A DNA stretch of 64,000 bases from JAFARE01 sp963777285 (GCA_963777285.1 CAVZPR010000002.1:496001-560000), one strand, 5' to 3'. Shown: positions 46,492 through 55,108, counted from the stretch's first letter. Program-made: numbers and translations. Notes: generated by a model not told the origin, from the letters alone.

Positions 46492-46731
46492 GTGACCCAG
46501 CTGAAGTCGCTCATCGACAACTGGATCCTCATCGCCCAGGGACTCATCGGCTCCATCGGCGCGCTCGCGTTCCTGGTGGCGTTCATGTACAAGATCGTCG
46601 CCGTCGATCCCCACTCCGTCATGGAAGCAAAGAAATGGATCGGCAGGATCGTGTTCGGCACGATCGGCGTCGAGGTCGCCGGAACACTCACGCACGCCCT
46701 GATCGCGAGCGTTCCCGCGGCGATCCACTGA
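46492..46731 (+). CDS. Small two-TM protein, VirB2/TrbC pilin-like
   Basis: The 79-residue product has two long hydrophobic helices (residues about 10-38 and 52-78) joined by a short charged loop (VDPHSVMEAKKWIGR). This is the size and topology of mature VirB2/TrbC-type pilins of type IV secretion systems. TrbL-like and M23 genes follow directly, supporting that idea. Sequence identity to known pilins cannot be checked here; it could be another small membrane subunit. Confidence 0.6.
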   Translation: MTQLKSLIDNWILIAQGLIGSIGALAFLVAFMYKIVAVDPHSVMEAKKWIGRIVFGTIGVEVAGTLTHALIASVPAAIH

Positions 46732-46749
46732 CGCGGCCGGACGCCGACG

Positions 46750-47679
46750 ATGTCCGGAATCCTGCACGGACTGACGGATCCGCTGGGCGCCGTGATGCAG
46801 ATGCTCACCGGCGTGCTCGGCCACTTCATCGCCACCGCCCGCGCGGACCTCGACACCGAGCTGGCGCGCTATCTCTTCACCACCGCGGATCCGTCGGCGC
46901 CGGGGTTGCGGCCTCTGACAGCCAATCCCGCGATCGCGCACCTCAACGGCGTGCTCGCGCTGGCTGCTGACGTGCTCGTCGGGGGTGTCGTCATCTTCGC
47001 GTCGCTGCGCAGCATGTTCGAACACTCGCTGCGGGCGCGCTACGCGCTCAAGGTGGTGCTGCCGCGCCTGCTCGTGGCCATCGCACTGGTGCACGGGTCG
47101 CTGTTCTTCATGCAGATGGCGATCGACCTCAACAACGCAATCGGCCAGGTCGCGCTCACCACCGGAGGCTCGCTGACGGTGGCCACACTGCCGTGGTCCG
47201 GGTCGCTGAGCCCGGTGGCCACGCAGGCGCTGCAGGCATCACAGGATCTCTTCCACGCGATCTTCGCGCTCGCGCTGGTGGTCGCCCTGGTGATCCTGGT
47301 GCTCTCGTACGTGGTGCGAACAGCGCTGCTCGAGATCCTCATCGTCCTGGCGCCCCTCGCCGCGCTGTTCACCGTGCTCCCCGACACGCGCAGCTACGCA
47401 AAGCACTGGCTCCGCTTGTTCCTCACCACGCTCTTCATGCAGGCGCTGCAGCTGATCATCCTTCGCGTCGCCGCGGCCACCGGCTTCGGTGGCGGCAGCG
47501 GCATCGCCGCCACCCTGTACGGCCTGGCGACGCTGTGGATCCTGCTCAAGACGCCGGGTGCGCTGCACTCGGCCACGCACATCGAGTCACGGGCGATGAG
47601 CGCGGCTCGACACCTCGACAGGTCCGTGCGCCACGCGCTGGCGCCGGCGCACCGCGCGGTGCACCGGGTCACGCCGTGA
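46750..47679 (+). CDS. TrbL/VirB6-like polytopic membrane protein
   Basis: The 309-residue product has about six TM helices. Recognisable segments are VLALAADVLVGGVVIFASLR, LVVALVILVLSYVVRTALLE and LEILIVLAPLAALFTVLPDT, followed by a helix rich in Leu/Ile (TLFMQALQLIILRVAAATGF). This last part is like the channel-forming TrbL/VirB6 family of type IV secretion systems. It is 18 bp after the pilin-like gene and overlaps the M23 gene (GTGA). No VirB4-type ATPase is in the window. Confidence 0.75.
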   Translation: MSGILHGLTDPLGAVMQMLTGVLGHFIATARADLDTELARYLFTTADPSAPGLRPLTANPAIAHLNGVLALAADVLVGGVVIFASLRSMFEHSLRARYALKVVLPRLLVAIALVHGSLFFMQMAIDLNNAIGQVALTTGGSLTVATLPWSGSLSPVATQALQASQDLFHAIFALALVVALVILVLSYVVRTALLEILIVLAPLAALFTVLPDTRSYAKHWLRLFLTTLFMQALQLIILRVAAATGFGGGSGIAATLYGLATLWILLKTPGALHSATHIESRAMSAARHLDRSVRHALAPAHRAVHRVTP

Positions 47680-48191
47680 TCCGCGTGATCGCGGTGACCG
47701 CCGGGACGCTGGCGCTGCTGCTCTGCGGCGGCGCGGCGGCGGCGGACGCTGCGCTGGGCACGCCGTCCCCGTCGCCCGCAACTGGGTTCGTGAAACCGGT
47801 CCGGGGAGCCGTGATCACGCAGGGTTTCGGCTGCACCGACGTCAGCGTCGAGCCCGTCGATCCAGCCTGCCCTGGCGGGCACTGGCATTCGGGCATCGAC
47901 CTGGCGGCGCCCCGCGGCACACCCGTGTCCGCCACGTTGCCGGGTGTCGTGCAGGTGGTCCTGTCGCCGGGCGGCTACGGCCTGCACATCGTCATCGACC
48001 ACGGCGGCGGGCTCAGCAGCCTCTACGGCCACCTCTCCGCGGTGACGGTGATCAGCGGCCAGTACGTCCTGGGCGGGGAGGTCATCGGCGCCGTCGGCTC
48101 GAGCGGCAACTCGACCGGCCCGCACCTGCACTTCGAGATCCGGCGCGACGGGATTCCGGAGGATCCGCGAGATGACCTCGCGCTTCCATAG
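47676..48191 (+). CDS. Secreted M23 (LytM) endopeptidase
   Basis: The 171-residue product has a signal peptide (VIAVTAGTLALLLCGGAAAA) and a single LytM domain with the zinc motifs HWHSGIDLAAPRGTPV and GPHLHFEIRRDG, plus SLYGHLSAV. All metal ligands expected for peptidoglycan endopeptidase activity are present. It follows the TrbL-like gene with a 4-bp overlap, so it may open the wall for the secretion-like apparatus. The C-terminal part is short, with no binding domain. Confidence 0.9.
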   Translation: MIRVIAVTAGTLALLLCGGAAAADAALGTPSPSPATGFVKPVRGAVITQGFGCTDVSVEPVDPACPGGHWHSGIDLAAPRGTPVSATLPGVVQVVLSPGGYGLHIVIDHGGGLSSLYGHLSAVTVISGQYVLGGEVIGAVGSSGNSTGPHLHFEIRRDGIPEDPRDDLALP

Positions 48192-48209
48192 CCGAGGACC
48201 GCGAACTGC

Positions 48210-48287
48210 GGGTGACGCCGGAGGGGAGGAACCCGCGCGGCGATTCCCGAGGAGCCGCGCGGGGGGCACCCGAAGGCGGCAGGACCC
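48210..48287. repeat. 78-bp structured intergenic repeat, copy 2
   Basis: This copy is 77/78 identical to the reverse complement of 34429-34506. Its own flanks GCGAACTGC and GCAGTTCGC are perfectly complementary, but differ from the flanks of copy 1. It lies between the convergent M23 and PI-type synthase genes, where a two-way terminator would be useful. Confidence 0.87.
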
Positions 48288-48306
48288 GCAGTTCGCGATT
48301 TTAGAG

Positions 48307-48910
48307 CTAGGAGTCGGCGGCCGCGGTGCGTCGCGATTGCTGCCAGACGACGTAGATGCGCTGCAGCGCGGTGATGTTGGTCAGGATCGCCAGGATCCAC
48401 AGCGCCCAGATGAGCAGGGGGCCGATGATCAGGCCGATCACCGTGATCACCACGCGCTCGGGGCGCGCCAGCACGCCTCCGTCCGCGTCGAAACCCAGCG
48501 ACTGCGCGCGAGCGCGCACGTACGAGACGAGCAGCGAGCCGGTGAGCGCGAAGATGATCAGCATCGGCTCCACCGTGTGGTGCACGCGGAACAGGAAGTA
48601 CCAGAGCAGCGCGATGTACGTGAACGCCTCTGCGTACCTGTCCGTCGTCGAGTTCGAGAAACGCGCCGTAGCGATACGTCTTGCCGCTTACGCGGGCCAG
48701 CGCACCGTCCAGGATGTCGAACGCGCTGGCGATGAGCAGCACGATCCCTCCTGCAGTGAGGTATCCGAAGCCCACCAGCACCGCGGCGCCGGCGCACACC
48801 AGCAGGCCGGCGATCGTGAGCGCGTTGGGCGTGAGGTGCACGAGCTGGAGCGCGGGGACGATCCGCCGCGCGCCGGCTCTAACCCACGCCTGGAACCTGG
48901 CTGTGAACAC
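48307..48910 (-). CDS. pgsA: Phosphatidylinositol-phosphate synthase-type CDP-alcohol phosphotransferase, apparent 1-base insertion
   Basis: The N-terminal frame has LTPNALTIAGLLVCAGAAVL and the CDP-alcohol signature AFDILDGALARVSGKTYRYGAFL. The next expected residues, DSTTDRYAEAFTYIAL, appear only after removing one T from the TT at 48653-48654. The repaired product is 200 residues with about five TM helices. Because inositol-3-phosphate synthase, a GT and an acyltransferase are encoded in the same operon, PI-phosphate synthase is the likely role. The indel is the same type as in tmk. The start at 48910 overlaps the GT gene by 32 bp. Confidence 0.85.
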
Positions 48911-50048
48911 CGGATGCCACCTGGTGCGCGCTGGCGCGAAGCCGCGCTTCGCGATACACGTCGAGCACCTCGTCAACCACGTGACTCCAGTCGTACAGCT
49001 GGGCTTTGCGCAGCCCCGCCTGGCCCATGGCGCGGCGCCGCGCCGGGTCGTCGAGCATCGCCTCCAGCGCGGCCGCCCAGGCCTGCGGCTGCTTGGCGGG
49101 CAGCAGCAGGCCGTCCACCCCGTGGGCCACCACCTGCGCGAATCCCGGTATCGCCGACGCCATCACGGGAACCCCACTGGCCATGGCCTCGAGCAGCACG
49201 ATGCCGAAGCTCTCACCACCCGTGGCCGGTGCGCAGAACACGTCTGCCGAGGAGTAGAAGCGCGCGATCATGTCATCGCCGACGTAACCCTGGAACTGCA
49301 CGTCGGGGATGCCGTACGCCTCCGCCTGGCGCTCGTAGCCCCAGCGCATGGGCCCGTCGCCCACCACCACGAGCCGCACGTCGGAGCGGCGCCGCCGCAC
49401 CTCGCCGTACGCCTCGAGCAGCGTGGGAAAACCCTTGCGCGACTCGAGCCGCCCCACGAAGAGCACGGTCGCCTTGCCCGGCGTGCGCGCGGCCTCGACC
49501 GGTTGCAGGTCGGGGTTGAACCGCGAGCAGTCGATGCCGTTGGGCACCACGCGGTACTCGCCCTCGAAGTAGCGCGCGATGAAGTCGCGTGCGGGCACGC
49601 TCACGGCGATCGCGGCATGGAGCCGGTTGAAGTAGCGCTTGAGGAAGGGCCGCCCGTAGTAGTAGCCGAGGTTGCGCCGCGCCATCGCGTGGAACGTGCC
49701 GACGTTGGCGCCGCGGTGGAAGCGCAGCACGGTGATGGGCAGCGCCGGGACCAGTGGTTCGTGGTAGTGCACCACGTCGTAGTCGGCTTCGTTCAGCAGC
49801 GCGCGGACCCGCCGCACCAGGTGGAAGGAGAGTCCGATGCGTGCCACCGACCCGTTGCTCCGCACCGCAACGCTCCGGCCGATGCGCACATAGCCGGGAA
49901 TGCCATGGTCGTCGCCCACGCGGCTGGAGGGAGCCAGCACGGTCACGTCGTGTCCCCGCTCGCGCAGCTTCAACGAAAGATGGCGCACGTGCTCGGTGAC
50001 GCCGCCGGGATGGATGAAGTCATACGGCGAGACGAGGCAGATCTTCAC
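48879..50048 (-). CDS. GT4 glycosyltransferase, PimA-like phosphatidylinositol mannosyltransferase
   Basis: The 389-residue GT-B enzyme begins VKICLVSPYDFIHPGGVTEH, very like PimA, with the donor-binding GRLESRKGFPTLLEAY and the C-terminal GGESFGIVLLEAMASGVPVM. PimA adds mannose to phosphatidylinositol from GDP-mannose on the inner face of the membrane. The operon context (acyltransferase, PI synthase, inositol synthase) supports this, but other lipid sugars are possible. The GTG at 50048 overlaps the acyltransferase stop. Confidence 0.88.
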   Translation of the reverse strand: MKICLVSPYDFIHPGGVTEHVRHLSLKLRERGHDVTVLAPSSRVGDDHGIPGYVRIGRSVAVRSNGSVARIGLSFHLVRRVRALLNEADYDVVHYHEPLVPALPITVLRFHRGANVGTFHAMARRNLGYYYGRPFLKRYFNRLHAAIAVSVPARDFIARYFEGEYRVVPNGIDCSRFNPDLQPVEAARTPGKATVLFVGRLESRKGFPTLLEAYGEVRRRRSDVRLVVVGDGPMRWGYERQAEAYGIPDVQFQGYVGDDMIARFYSSADVFCAPATGGESFGIVLLEAMASGVPVMASAIPGFAQVVAHGVDGLLLPAKQPQAWAAALEAMLDDPARRRAMGQAGLRKAQLYDWSHVVDEVLDVYREARLRASAHQVASGVHSQVPGVG

Positions 50049-51052
50049 GGTCGTGCCGGCGTCCTCCAGATGGGATCGAGGACGTGCCACTGGTCCGGGT
50101 GCTCGCGAATCGCCGCCTCGAAGAGCGTCAGCACCTCGCGGGTCACACGCCGCACTTCCTGCTCGCGCGGCGCGCCACGCTCGTACGAGATCTCGGGGTG
50201 CGGCACGGCGCGCACCCGTCGATCGTTGCGGTACAGGATGACGGGGACGATGGCCGCGCCGCTGCGCACCGCGATCTCCACCACGCCGACAGGGATCGGC
50301 GCCGTCGCGCCGAAGAACGGCATCGGCTCGCCGTTGCCCACGAGGTCGCGGTCGATCGCCATGGCGACGGTCCCGCCGCGGCGCAGGGTTCGCACCACCT
50401 CGCGCATCGCGGCGGCGCCGATGCGCCGTGCGGTGTTCGCGTCACCGGCGCGCATGGCGGCGACGTCGAGCGGGATCACCTTGACCCGCTGCTGTCCCCT
50501 GCTGCCGATGACCCGGTCGAAGAGCTCGTGAGGGGTGAGCACCTCGGCCAGCAGGGCCATCTCCCCGCCCTGCGCGTTCCATCCCGCGATCCCGATCTCC
50601 CACGAGCCGAAGTGCATCGACACCACGACCACCCCGCGGCCGCGCGCCAGCGGCGACGTGTAGTTCTCGAGGTGCTCGATGTCGATGCGGCCGAAGGTGT
50701 CGGTGCGGCGCGACGACATCGCCATCACGTCCACCCAGGAATGCGTGAGGTTGCGCAGGTTGCGGCGCACCACCCGGTCCAGCTCGGCGCTGCCGGCATC
50801 GGGCAGGACGTGTCGCAGGTTCTCGCGCAGCGCGTCGAGCTTGCGCGGCACGGTCAGCAGCAGCGCGTCGGCGGCACGGTCGCCCAGCCAGTACGAGCTG
50901 CGCTGCGGCAGGGTGCGCACCACGCCCTCGGCGACCCGGTACGCGTAGTACGGCAGCATGTCGCCGAGGGACCGGCGCCGGCCCACGTGCCCTCGCCCTG
51001 CGCGAGGCGTGACGCTGCCGCGAGACGCGGCGTCGCGGCTCGCCGTCACCAC
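50045..51052 (-). CDS. Lysophospholipid acyltransferase (PatA/HtrB-like)
   Basis: This is an LpxL/HtrB-type acyltransferase of about 335 residues. The catalytic motif is in VVVVSMHFGSWEIGIAGW (H-x4-E), followed by GGTVAMAIDRDLVGNGEPMP and FFGATAPIPVGVVEIAVRSG. In actinobacteria the homologous PatA acylates mannosylated phosphatidylinositol; here the neighbouring GT and PI synthase genes suggest the same. The start is uncertain: a GTG at 51052 has GGAGAGG upstream; another at 51073 is possible. Confidence 0.86.
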   Translation of the reverse strand: MVTASRDAASRGSVTPRAGRGHVGRRRSLGDMLPYYAYRVAEGVVRTLPQRSSYWLGDRAADALLLTVPRKLDALRENLRHVLPDAGSAELDRVVRRNLRNLTHSWVDVMAMSSRRTDTFGRIDIEHLENYTSPLARGRGVVVVSMHFGSWEIGIAGWNAQGGEMALLAEVLTPHELFDRVIGSRGQQRVKVIPLDVAAMRAGDANTARRIGAAAMREVVRTLRRGGTVAMAIDRDLVGNGEPMPFFGATAPIPVGVVEIAVRSGAAIVPVILYRNDRRVRAVPHPEISYERGAPREQEVRRVTREVLTLFEAAIREHPDQWHVLDPIWRTPARP

Positions 51053-51082
51053 CGCCGCCTCTCCGGCAGGCACCCGATCCGC

Positions 51083-52240
51083 CTACCCGGCGGCGGGGGG
51101 CACCGGCTTGCGCTGGTCGGTCGCGGCGAGGTCGCGGCTGGCGCGCCCATTGACGGCGACATTGTCGGGCTTGCCGGCGATGAAGTCCTCCGTCAGCTCC
51201 CGAGCCAGGGTGTCCGACACCTGGCGGGGTGGTGACTTCATGAAGTACGCCGACGGACCCTCGAGGGTGCCGCTGAGGCCGCGGTCGATGCCCAGCTTGC
51301 AGCAGCGGACGGCGTCGATGACGATGCCCGCGCTGTTCGGCGAGTCGTGCACCTCGAGCTTCAGCTCGACGTTGAGCGGCACGTCGCCGAAGGACTTGCC
51401 CTCGACCCGGATGAAGGCCCACTTGCGATCCTTCAGCCAGGGCACGTAGTCCGACGGGCCGATGTGGATGTGCTCGTCGGCGAGCGGATGGTCGAGCTGC
51501 GACCGCACGCTGTTCGTCTTGCTGATCTTCTTGCTCACCAGGCGCTCGCGCTCCAGCATGTTGAGGAAGTCCGTGTTGCCGCCGAAGTTGAGCTGATACA
51601 TGTTCTCGATCTCGACGCCGCGGTCACGGAAGAGCCGCGTGAGCACGCGGTGCACGATGGTGGCGCCCACCTGTGACTTGATGTCGTCGCCGATGATGGG
51701 CATGCCCGCCTTGATGAAGCGCTTCTGCCAGTAGTCCTCGCGCGCGATGAACACGGGCATGCAGTTCACCATGGCGCAGGGAACGTCGAGGATCTGCTCG
51801 GTGTACCAGCGGGTCGCCTCCTCGCTGCCCACGGGCAGGTAGTTGACCACCACATCGGTGCCGGTGTCCTTCAGCACCTGCACGATGTCCACGGTGGAAC
51901 CGGGTGCTTTGGTGATGACCTCAGACAGATACTTTCCCAGCCCGTCGTGCGTCATGCCGCGCTGCACCGGTACGTCCATTCGCGGCACGTCGGCGAACTT
52001 CACCGTGTTGTTCTGACCGCTGAAGATCGCTTCGGAGAGGTCCTTCCCCACCTTCTGCGAGTCGATGTCGAAGGCCGCGCTGATCTCGATGTCGGAGATG
52101 TGGTAGCCGCCGAGGTCGACGTGCATCAGCCCGGGCACGACGTCGTTGGGGTCGGCGTTCTTGTAGTACTCGAGACCCTGCACCAACGACGACGCGCAGT
52201 TGCCTGCGCCGATGATGGCGACGCGAACCTTGTCAGTCAC
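51083..52240 (-). CDS. ino1: Inositol-3-phosphate synthase
   Basis: The 385-residue product matches the actinobacterial/archaeal-type enzyme. It begins VRVAIIGAGNCASSLVQGLE (NAD site) and has VVVNYLPVGSEEATRWYTEQ, YQLNFGGNTDFLNMLERERL and PLNVELKLEVHDSPNSAGIV. It turns glucose 6-phosphate into inositol 3-phosphate, feeding PI lipid synthesis. The start overlaps the ArsR-type gene by 4 bp, implying control by that regulator. Its ATG is certain. Confidence 0.95.
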   Translation of the reverse strand: MTDKVRVAIIGAGNCASSLVQGLEYYKNADPNDVVPGLMHVDLGGYHISDIEISAAFDIDSQKVGKDLSEAIFSGQNNTVKFADVPRMDVPVQRGMTHDGLGKYLSEVITKAPGSTVDIVQVLKDTGTDVVVNYLPVGSEEATRWYTEQILDVPCAMVNCMPVFIAREDYWQKRFIKAGMPIIGDDIKSQVGATIVHRVLTRLFRDRGVEIENMYQLNFGGNTDFLNMLERERLVSKKISKTNSVRSQLDHPLADEHIHIGPSDYVPWLKDRKWAFIRVEGKSFGDVPLNVELKLEVHDSPNSAGIVIDAVRCCKLGIDRGLSGTLEGPSAYFMKSPPRQVSDTLARELTEDFIAGKPDNVAVNGRASRDLAATDQRKPVPPAAG

Positions 52241-52635
52241 GATGTGCCCTCGTTGACGGTTGGCATGGAAGGAAGATCGGCGGCCGAGCCGCCGAACCGG
52301 ATCAGGGTGCTGAAGGCGCGGAGGTGCGCCGCGATCGCCTCGCGGTCGAGGCGGCAGAAGACCTCGCGCCCCTCGCGGCGCGTCCGGATCACCTCGGCCT
52401 TGCGCAGGATGCGGAGGTGCCAGCTCATGCGCGGCTGGCTCACCTGGCAGAAGTCGGCCAGCTCGGACACGCGCATCTCCGGGCTGGCGGCGAGGCGCTC
52501 GACGATCATCAGGCGGGTGGGATTGGCCAGCCCTTCAAAGTGGACCGAGAGGTCGCTCGCGCCGGCAGCGATGCTTCCGGGCAGCGCACGGCGTGGCGGT
52601 CGGGGGGCTCGGGGCGGGGCGGCGGTGGCTTGCAT
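52237..52635 (-). CDS. ArsR-family winged-helix regulator, likely autoregulator of the PI-lipid operon
   Basis: The 132-residue product has a winged-helix domain (FEGLANPTRLMIVERLAASP, then VSELADFCQVSQPRMSWHLR and IRTRREGREVFCRL). No obvious metal-binding cysteine cluster is seen apart from two isolated cysteines, so it may sense something other than metal. It overlaps ino1, and palindromic elements lie directly before its start. The ATG at 52635 has AAAGG upstream; an ATG at 52650 is an alternative. Confidence 0.88.
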   Translation of the reverse strand: MQATAAPPRAPRPPRRALPGSIAAGASDLSVHFEGLANPTRLMIVERLAASPEMRVSELADFCQVSQPRMSWHLRILRKAEVIRTRREGREVFCRLDREAIAAHLRAFSTLIRFGGSAADLPSMPTVNEGTS

Positions 52636-52675
52636 AAAGGAACCTTTCATAAAGGATCGCTTATGCATCATACCC
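52631..52675 (-). promoter_or_regulatory. Promoter/operator of the arsR-ino1 operon
   Basis: An inverted repeat TGCATAA...TTATGCA spans 52631-52667. Two direct copies of CATAAAGGA at 52633 and 52649 are 16 bp apart. On the minus strand a good -10 (TATGAT) overlaps the outer end of the inverted repeat. This arrangement fits autoregulation by the ArsR protein. Confidence 0.7.
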
Positions 52676-52707
52676 CAGGCCGCCGGCGACGGCAAGTCAT
52701 GGCGGCG

Positions 52708-53004
52708 TCAGCCTTGCTCGGACCCTTCGCCTGCGGACGGCCGCCTGTCGCCCGAATCGCTCGCCGTGTCGGATTCGCCCGAGTGCTCCGCGGCGCCCGC
52801 CGCCTGCGCCTCGACCGCGTCCCCCGGCGCGGGCTCGTCCGGGGCCTCGTCCGCGGTCGAGGCCGGGTCAGCGAGGGCGCCGCGTGGCGGCGGCAGCACG
52901 ACCGAGAGCAGGCGCAGCACGACGATGCATACGACCACGACCACCACGAAGCCGAGCAGGGCGACGCCCACCGCCACGGCCGCCCCGGCAACGTCCAGCA
53001 GCAC
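52708..53004 (-). CDS. Single-TM small protein with acidic tail
   Basis: The 98-residue product has one long hydrophobic helix (residues about 5-35, VAVGVALLGFVVVVVVCIVV) and an acidic, Ser/Glu/Ala-rich C-terminal tail, probably disordered. The GTG start is divergent from the next gene, with a 37-bp gap. No family is recognised; it may be a small membrane regulator. Its coding potential is moderate. Confidence 0.5.
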   Translation of the reverse strand: MLLDVAGAAVAVGVALLGFVVVVVVCIVVLRLLSVVLPPPRGALADPASTADEAPDEPAPGDAVEAQAAGAAEHSGESDTASDSGDRRPSAGEGSEQG

Positions 53005-53041
53005 CGGGCAAGGATCGCACGGGGCCTACGATGCCCCTGAC

Positions 53042-53581
53042 ATGACAGCGGTTGGGGGCGTGGACCGGGAGAGCGATCCGCCGGTCAGCACCCGTGGCGG
53101 GCGGGTCATCTTCCGGGCGCGCCGGCCCGCCGCCTTGGTGATCCCGCTCGCCGCCGTCACCGAGGTGGCCGGCATCCTGTGCCTCGTGGCGGGGGCGACG
53201 ATCGGCTGGTTCATCATCGCCGCCCCGCTCGCCACGTTGCTGGTGACCGGCCTGCTGTTCCGGCCGGCGCTCGAGCTCACCCGCGAGGGGTTGCTGCAGC
53301 GGCAGTATCCGTTCAGCAGCCTCACCCGGTGGGAGGTGATCGCCGAGGTGGGCGTCACCCGGGCCGGCAACCGGGTGGTTCTCGGCTACCGGCTGACGCC
53401 CGGGACGCCGCCGCCCCGCCGCCAACCCGCAGCGGCGCTGCTGCGAGCGGCGGGCGCGCCGTACGACGGCGGCTACTTCGCCGACTCTCTGGCCGGAGAC
53501 CCGGAGGCCATCCGGGGCCTGGTCGACCGCTACCTGCGCGATCCGGTTCTGCGCGAGACCCTGCCGCCCGCTCGGCGCTGA
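53042..53581 (+). CDS. Two-TM protein with PH-like C-terminal domain
   Basis: The 179-residue product has a short cytoplasmic start, two adjacent TM helices (about 35-80), then RPALELTREGLLQRQYPFSS and WEVIAEVGVTRAGNRVVLGY, a pattern typical of bacterial PH-like domain proteins. It overlaps the convergent GT gene by 52 bp at the 3' end. The function is unknown. Confidence 0.7.
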   Translation: MTAVGGVDRESDPPVSTRGGRVIFRARRPAALVIPLAAVTEVAGILCLVAGATIGWFIIAAPLATLLVTGLLFRPALELTREGLLQRQYPFSSLTRWEVIAEVGVTRAGNRVVLGYRLTPGTPPPRRQPAAALLRAAGAPYDGGYFADSLAGDPEAIRGLVDRYLRDPVLRETLPPARR

Positions 53582-54624
53582 CGGGGCACGCGGCCGGACA
53601 CGGCTTCGACGAAGCGCCGCGCCACCACATCCGGAGTGAACACCTGCGCGCGGGCAGGGTTGGCCGTGGCTGCGCGAGCGCGGACGTTGCCGTCGAGGCT
53701 GCGCACGATCGCCGTGGCCAGCGCTGTCACGTCACCGACAGGCACGTGCTCGGCCACCGCACCGGCGCACACCTCCGGCAGCGCGCCGGCGTCGGCGATC
53801 ACCAGCGGCAGGCCGCTCGCCATTGCCTCGACAGCAGCGTAGCCGAAGGTCTCCTGCGCGCTGGGCAGGCAGAACGCGTCGGCGCGCGCGTACAGCTGAA
53901 GGACATCGGACGGCGCCACGTGACCGTGCAGGTAACAGGCGGGCAAGCCGCGCGCCAGGTGGGCGAGACGGCGCAGCTCGGGCCCGGCGCCGGCGACGTC
54001 GAGACGCGCATCGGGGCGCGTGGCGTGGACCAGCGGCCATGCCCGGATCACGTCCGCCACCCGCTTGCGCGGATAGAGGTGGGCCACGCAGAGCACACGG
54101 TTGCCGGCGCGCTCGACAGCGGGCAGCGACGCCCGCCACGCATCGGTGTCGAACGGCTCGGGCACTACATGGATGCGCGCTTCGTCGACGCCATAGCGGC
54201 TGCGCACCGCCTCGGCGGCGAAGCGCGACGGCACGATCACGCGCGCGGCGGCGCGTGCCCCCAACGCCTCCCAACGTGAGTGCAGGCGCAGCAGTGCGCG
54301 TGTCATCCCGTGCTCGTGCTCGAGTGCCCCTGCGTACATCGCCTTGACCAGCGCGACGTACAGGATCCTGTCGCGCTGCGCCATGATCCAGCCGTCACCG
54401 TTGACACCGAGCACCGCGTCGTAGTCGAGAAACGGTTGTGCGCGCAGCGAGGTGTTGAAGCGCCGCCGGGCGATCGTGCTGCTCGGCCACACCGACCGCG
54501 GCCGGAACACCGGTGCGTGCACGCCTTGTGCCTGCAACGCGTTGCGCAGCCGCCAGATGGCCACCGCCGTGCCCGAACCCCGAGCCACATCGCCCGGCTC
54601 CGACGTCAGAATCGCGTAGCGCAC
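53530..54624 (-). CDS. GT4-family glycosyltransferase
   Basis: The 364-residue GT-B enzyme has an N-terminal MRYAILTSEPGDVARGSGTA, the middle VLCVAHLYPRKRVADVIRAW and the donor-site FCLPSAQETFGYAAVEAMAS. The acceptor is unknown; it is not part of the PI operon because it lies beyond the divergent genes. The 3' end overlaps the convergent gene by 52 bp. Confidence 0.88.
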   Translation of the reverse strand: MRYAILTSEPGDVARGSGTAVAIWRLRNALQAQGVHAPVFRPRSVWPSSTIARRRFNTSLRAQPFLDYDAVLGVNGDGWIMAQRDRILYVALVKAMYAGALEHEHGMTRALLRLHSRWEALGARAAARVIVPSRFAAEAVRSRYGVDEARIHVVPEPFDTDAWRASLPAVERAGNRVLCVAHLYPRKRVADVIRAWPLVHATRPDARLDVAGAGPELRRLAHLARGLPACYLHGHVAPSDVLQLYARADAFCLPSAQETFGYAAVEAMASGLPLVIADAGALPEVCAGAVAEHVPVGDVTALATAIVRSLDGNVRARAATANPARAQVFTPDVVARRFVEAVSGRVPRQRRAGGRVSRRTGSRR

Positions 54625-54667
54625 ACCACCTCCGTATGCTTATCCGTCCAGCGCCACGACGTCACCA

Positions 54668-54710
54668 CCCAGGGTAGCCAAGTGGTTAAGGCAGCGGTCT
54701 GTAAAGCCGG
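54668..54710 (+). pseudogene. Truncated tRNA-Tyr (GTA), 5' half only
   Basis: The D arm (GCC...GGC around AAGTGGTTAA) and an anticodon loop CTGTAAA (GTA, Tyr) are normal. After the anticodon stem (GCGGT/GCCGG, imperfect) no T arm or acceptor 3' half follows. The break at the anticodon stem is where many integrases recombine. The island to the right begins here. Confidence 0.7.
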
Positions 54711-55108
54711 CCGGCGGGGATTCGCGCATGTTCGCTGAGGGCCGGTATATGGTTGTGAAACCACGAGTTCGCCCCTCGGCCCGTTCGCCGCTGAACGGGC
54801 GTTTTCGCCGACGAGGGTGTCAGCGAAGGTGTCTCTAGCGCCAGCTCTCTCAGCCGGCAGGATCAAGATGGATGGCCATCGATACTCACCGCAAGGTGTC
54901 CGCTCCGACCGAGCGCTGGTAGTCAGCTCCACGCGGCCAAGCTCGCCGAGCTCATCGACCATGTCCGACCCGGCCTCGCAACTTATGGCGTGGGGAGTTA
55001 TCCGCTTTCGACGTCGACGCGATCATCCGCCACTACAGGCTGGCCCCCAGTGAGTTGTGGAAGTTCTCCGGCACAGCGGGGGGCAGGTCGCGCGGGCTGC
55101 AGCCGCGC
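54711..55108. other. Island left end, no clear gene
   Basis: Apart from the terminator at 54779 I see no convincing gene in this 398-bp stretch. Short open frames on both strands have no recognisable start, RBS or domain. It may hold the remains of an integrase or other element gene. Confidence 0.45.
54779..54805 (+). terminator. Rho-independent terminator
   Basis: An 8-bp stem GCCCGTTC/GAACGGGC with a 6-base loop is followed by GTTTT. It lies downstream of the tRNA remnant on the same strand and probably once ended its transcript. Confidence 0.75.

Noticed and set aside
54668..54800. Functional tRNA-Tyr with a long variable arm or intron
   Set aside because: No T arm or matching acceptor 3' strand could be found downstream to position 54800 or further into the island.
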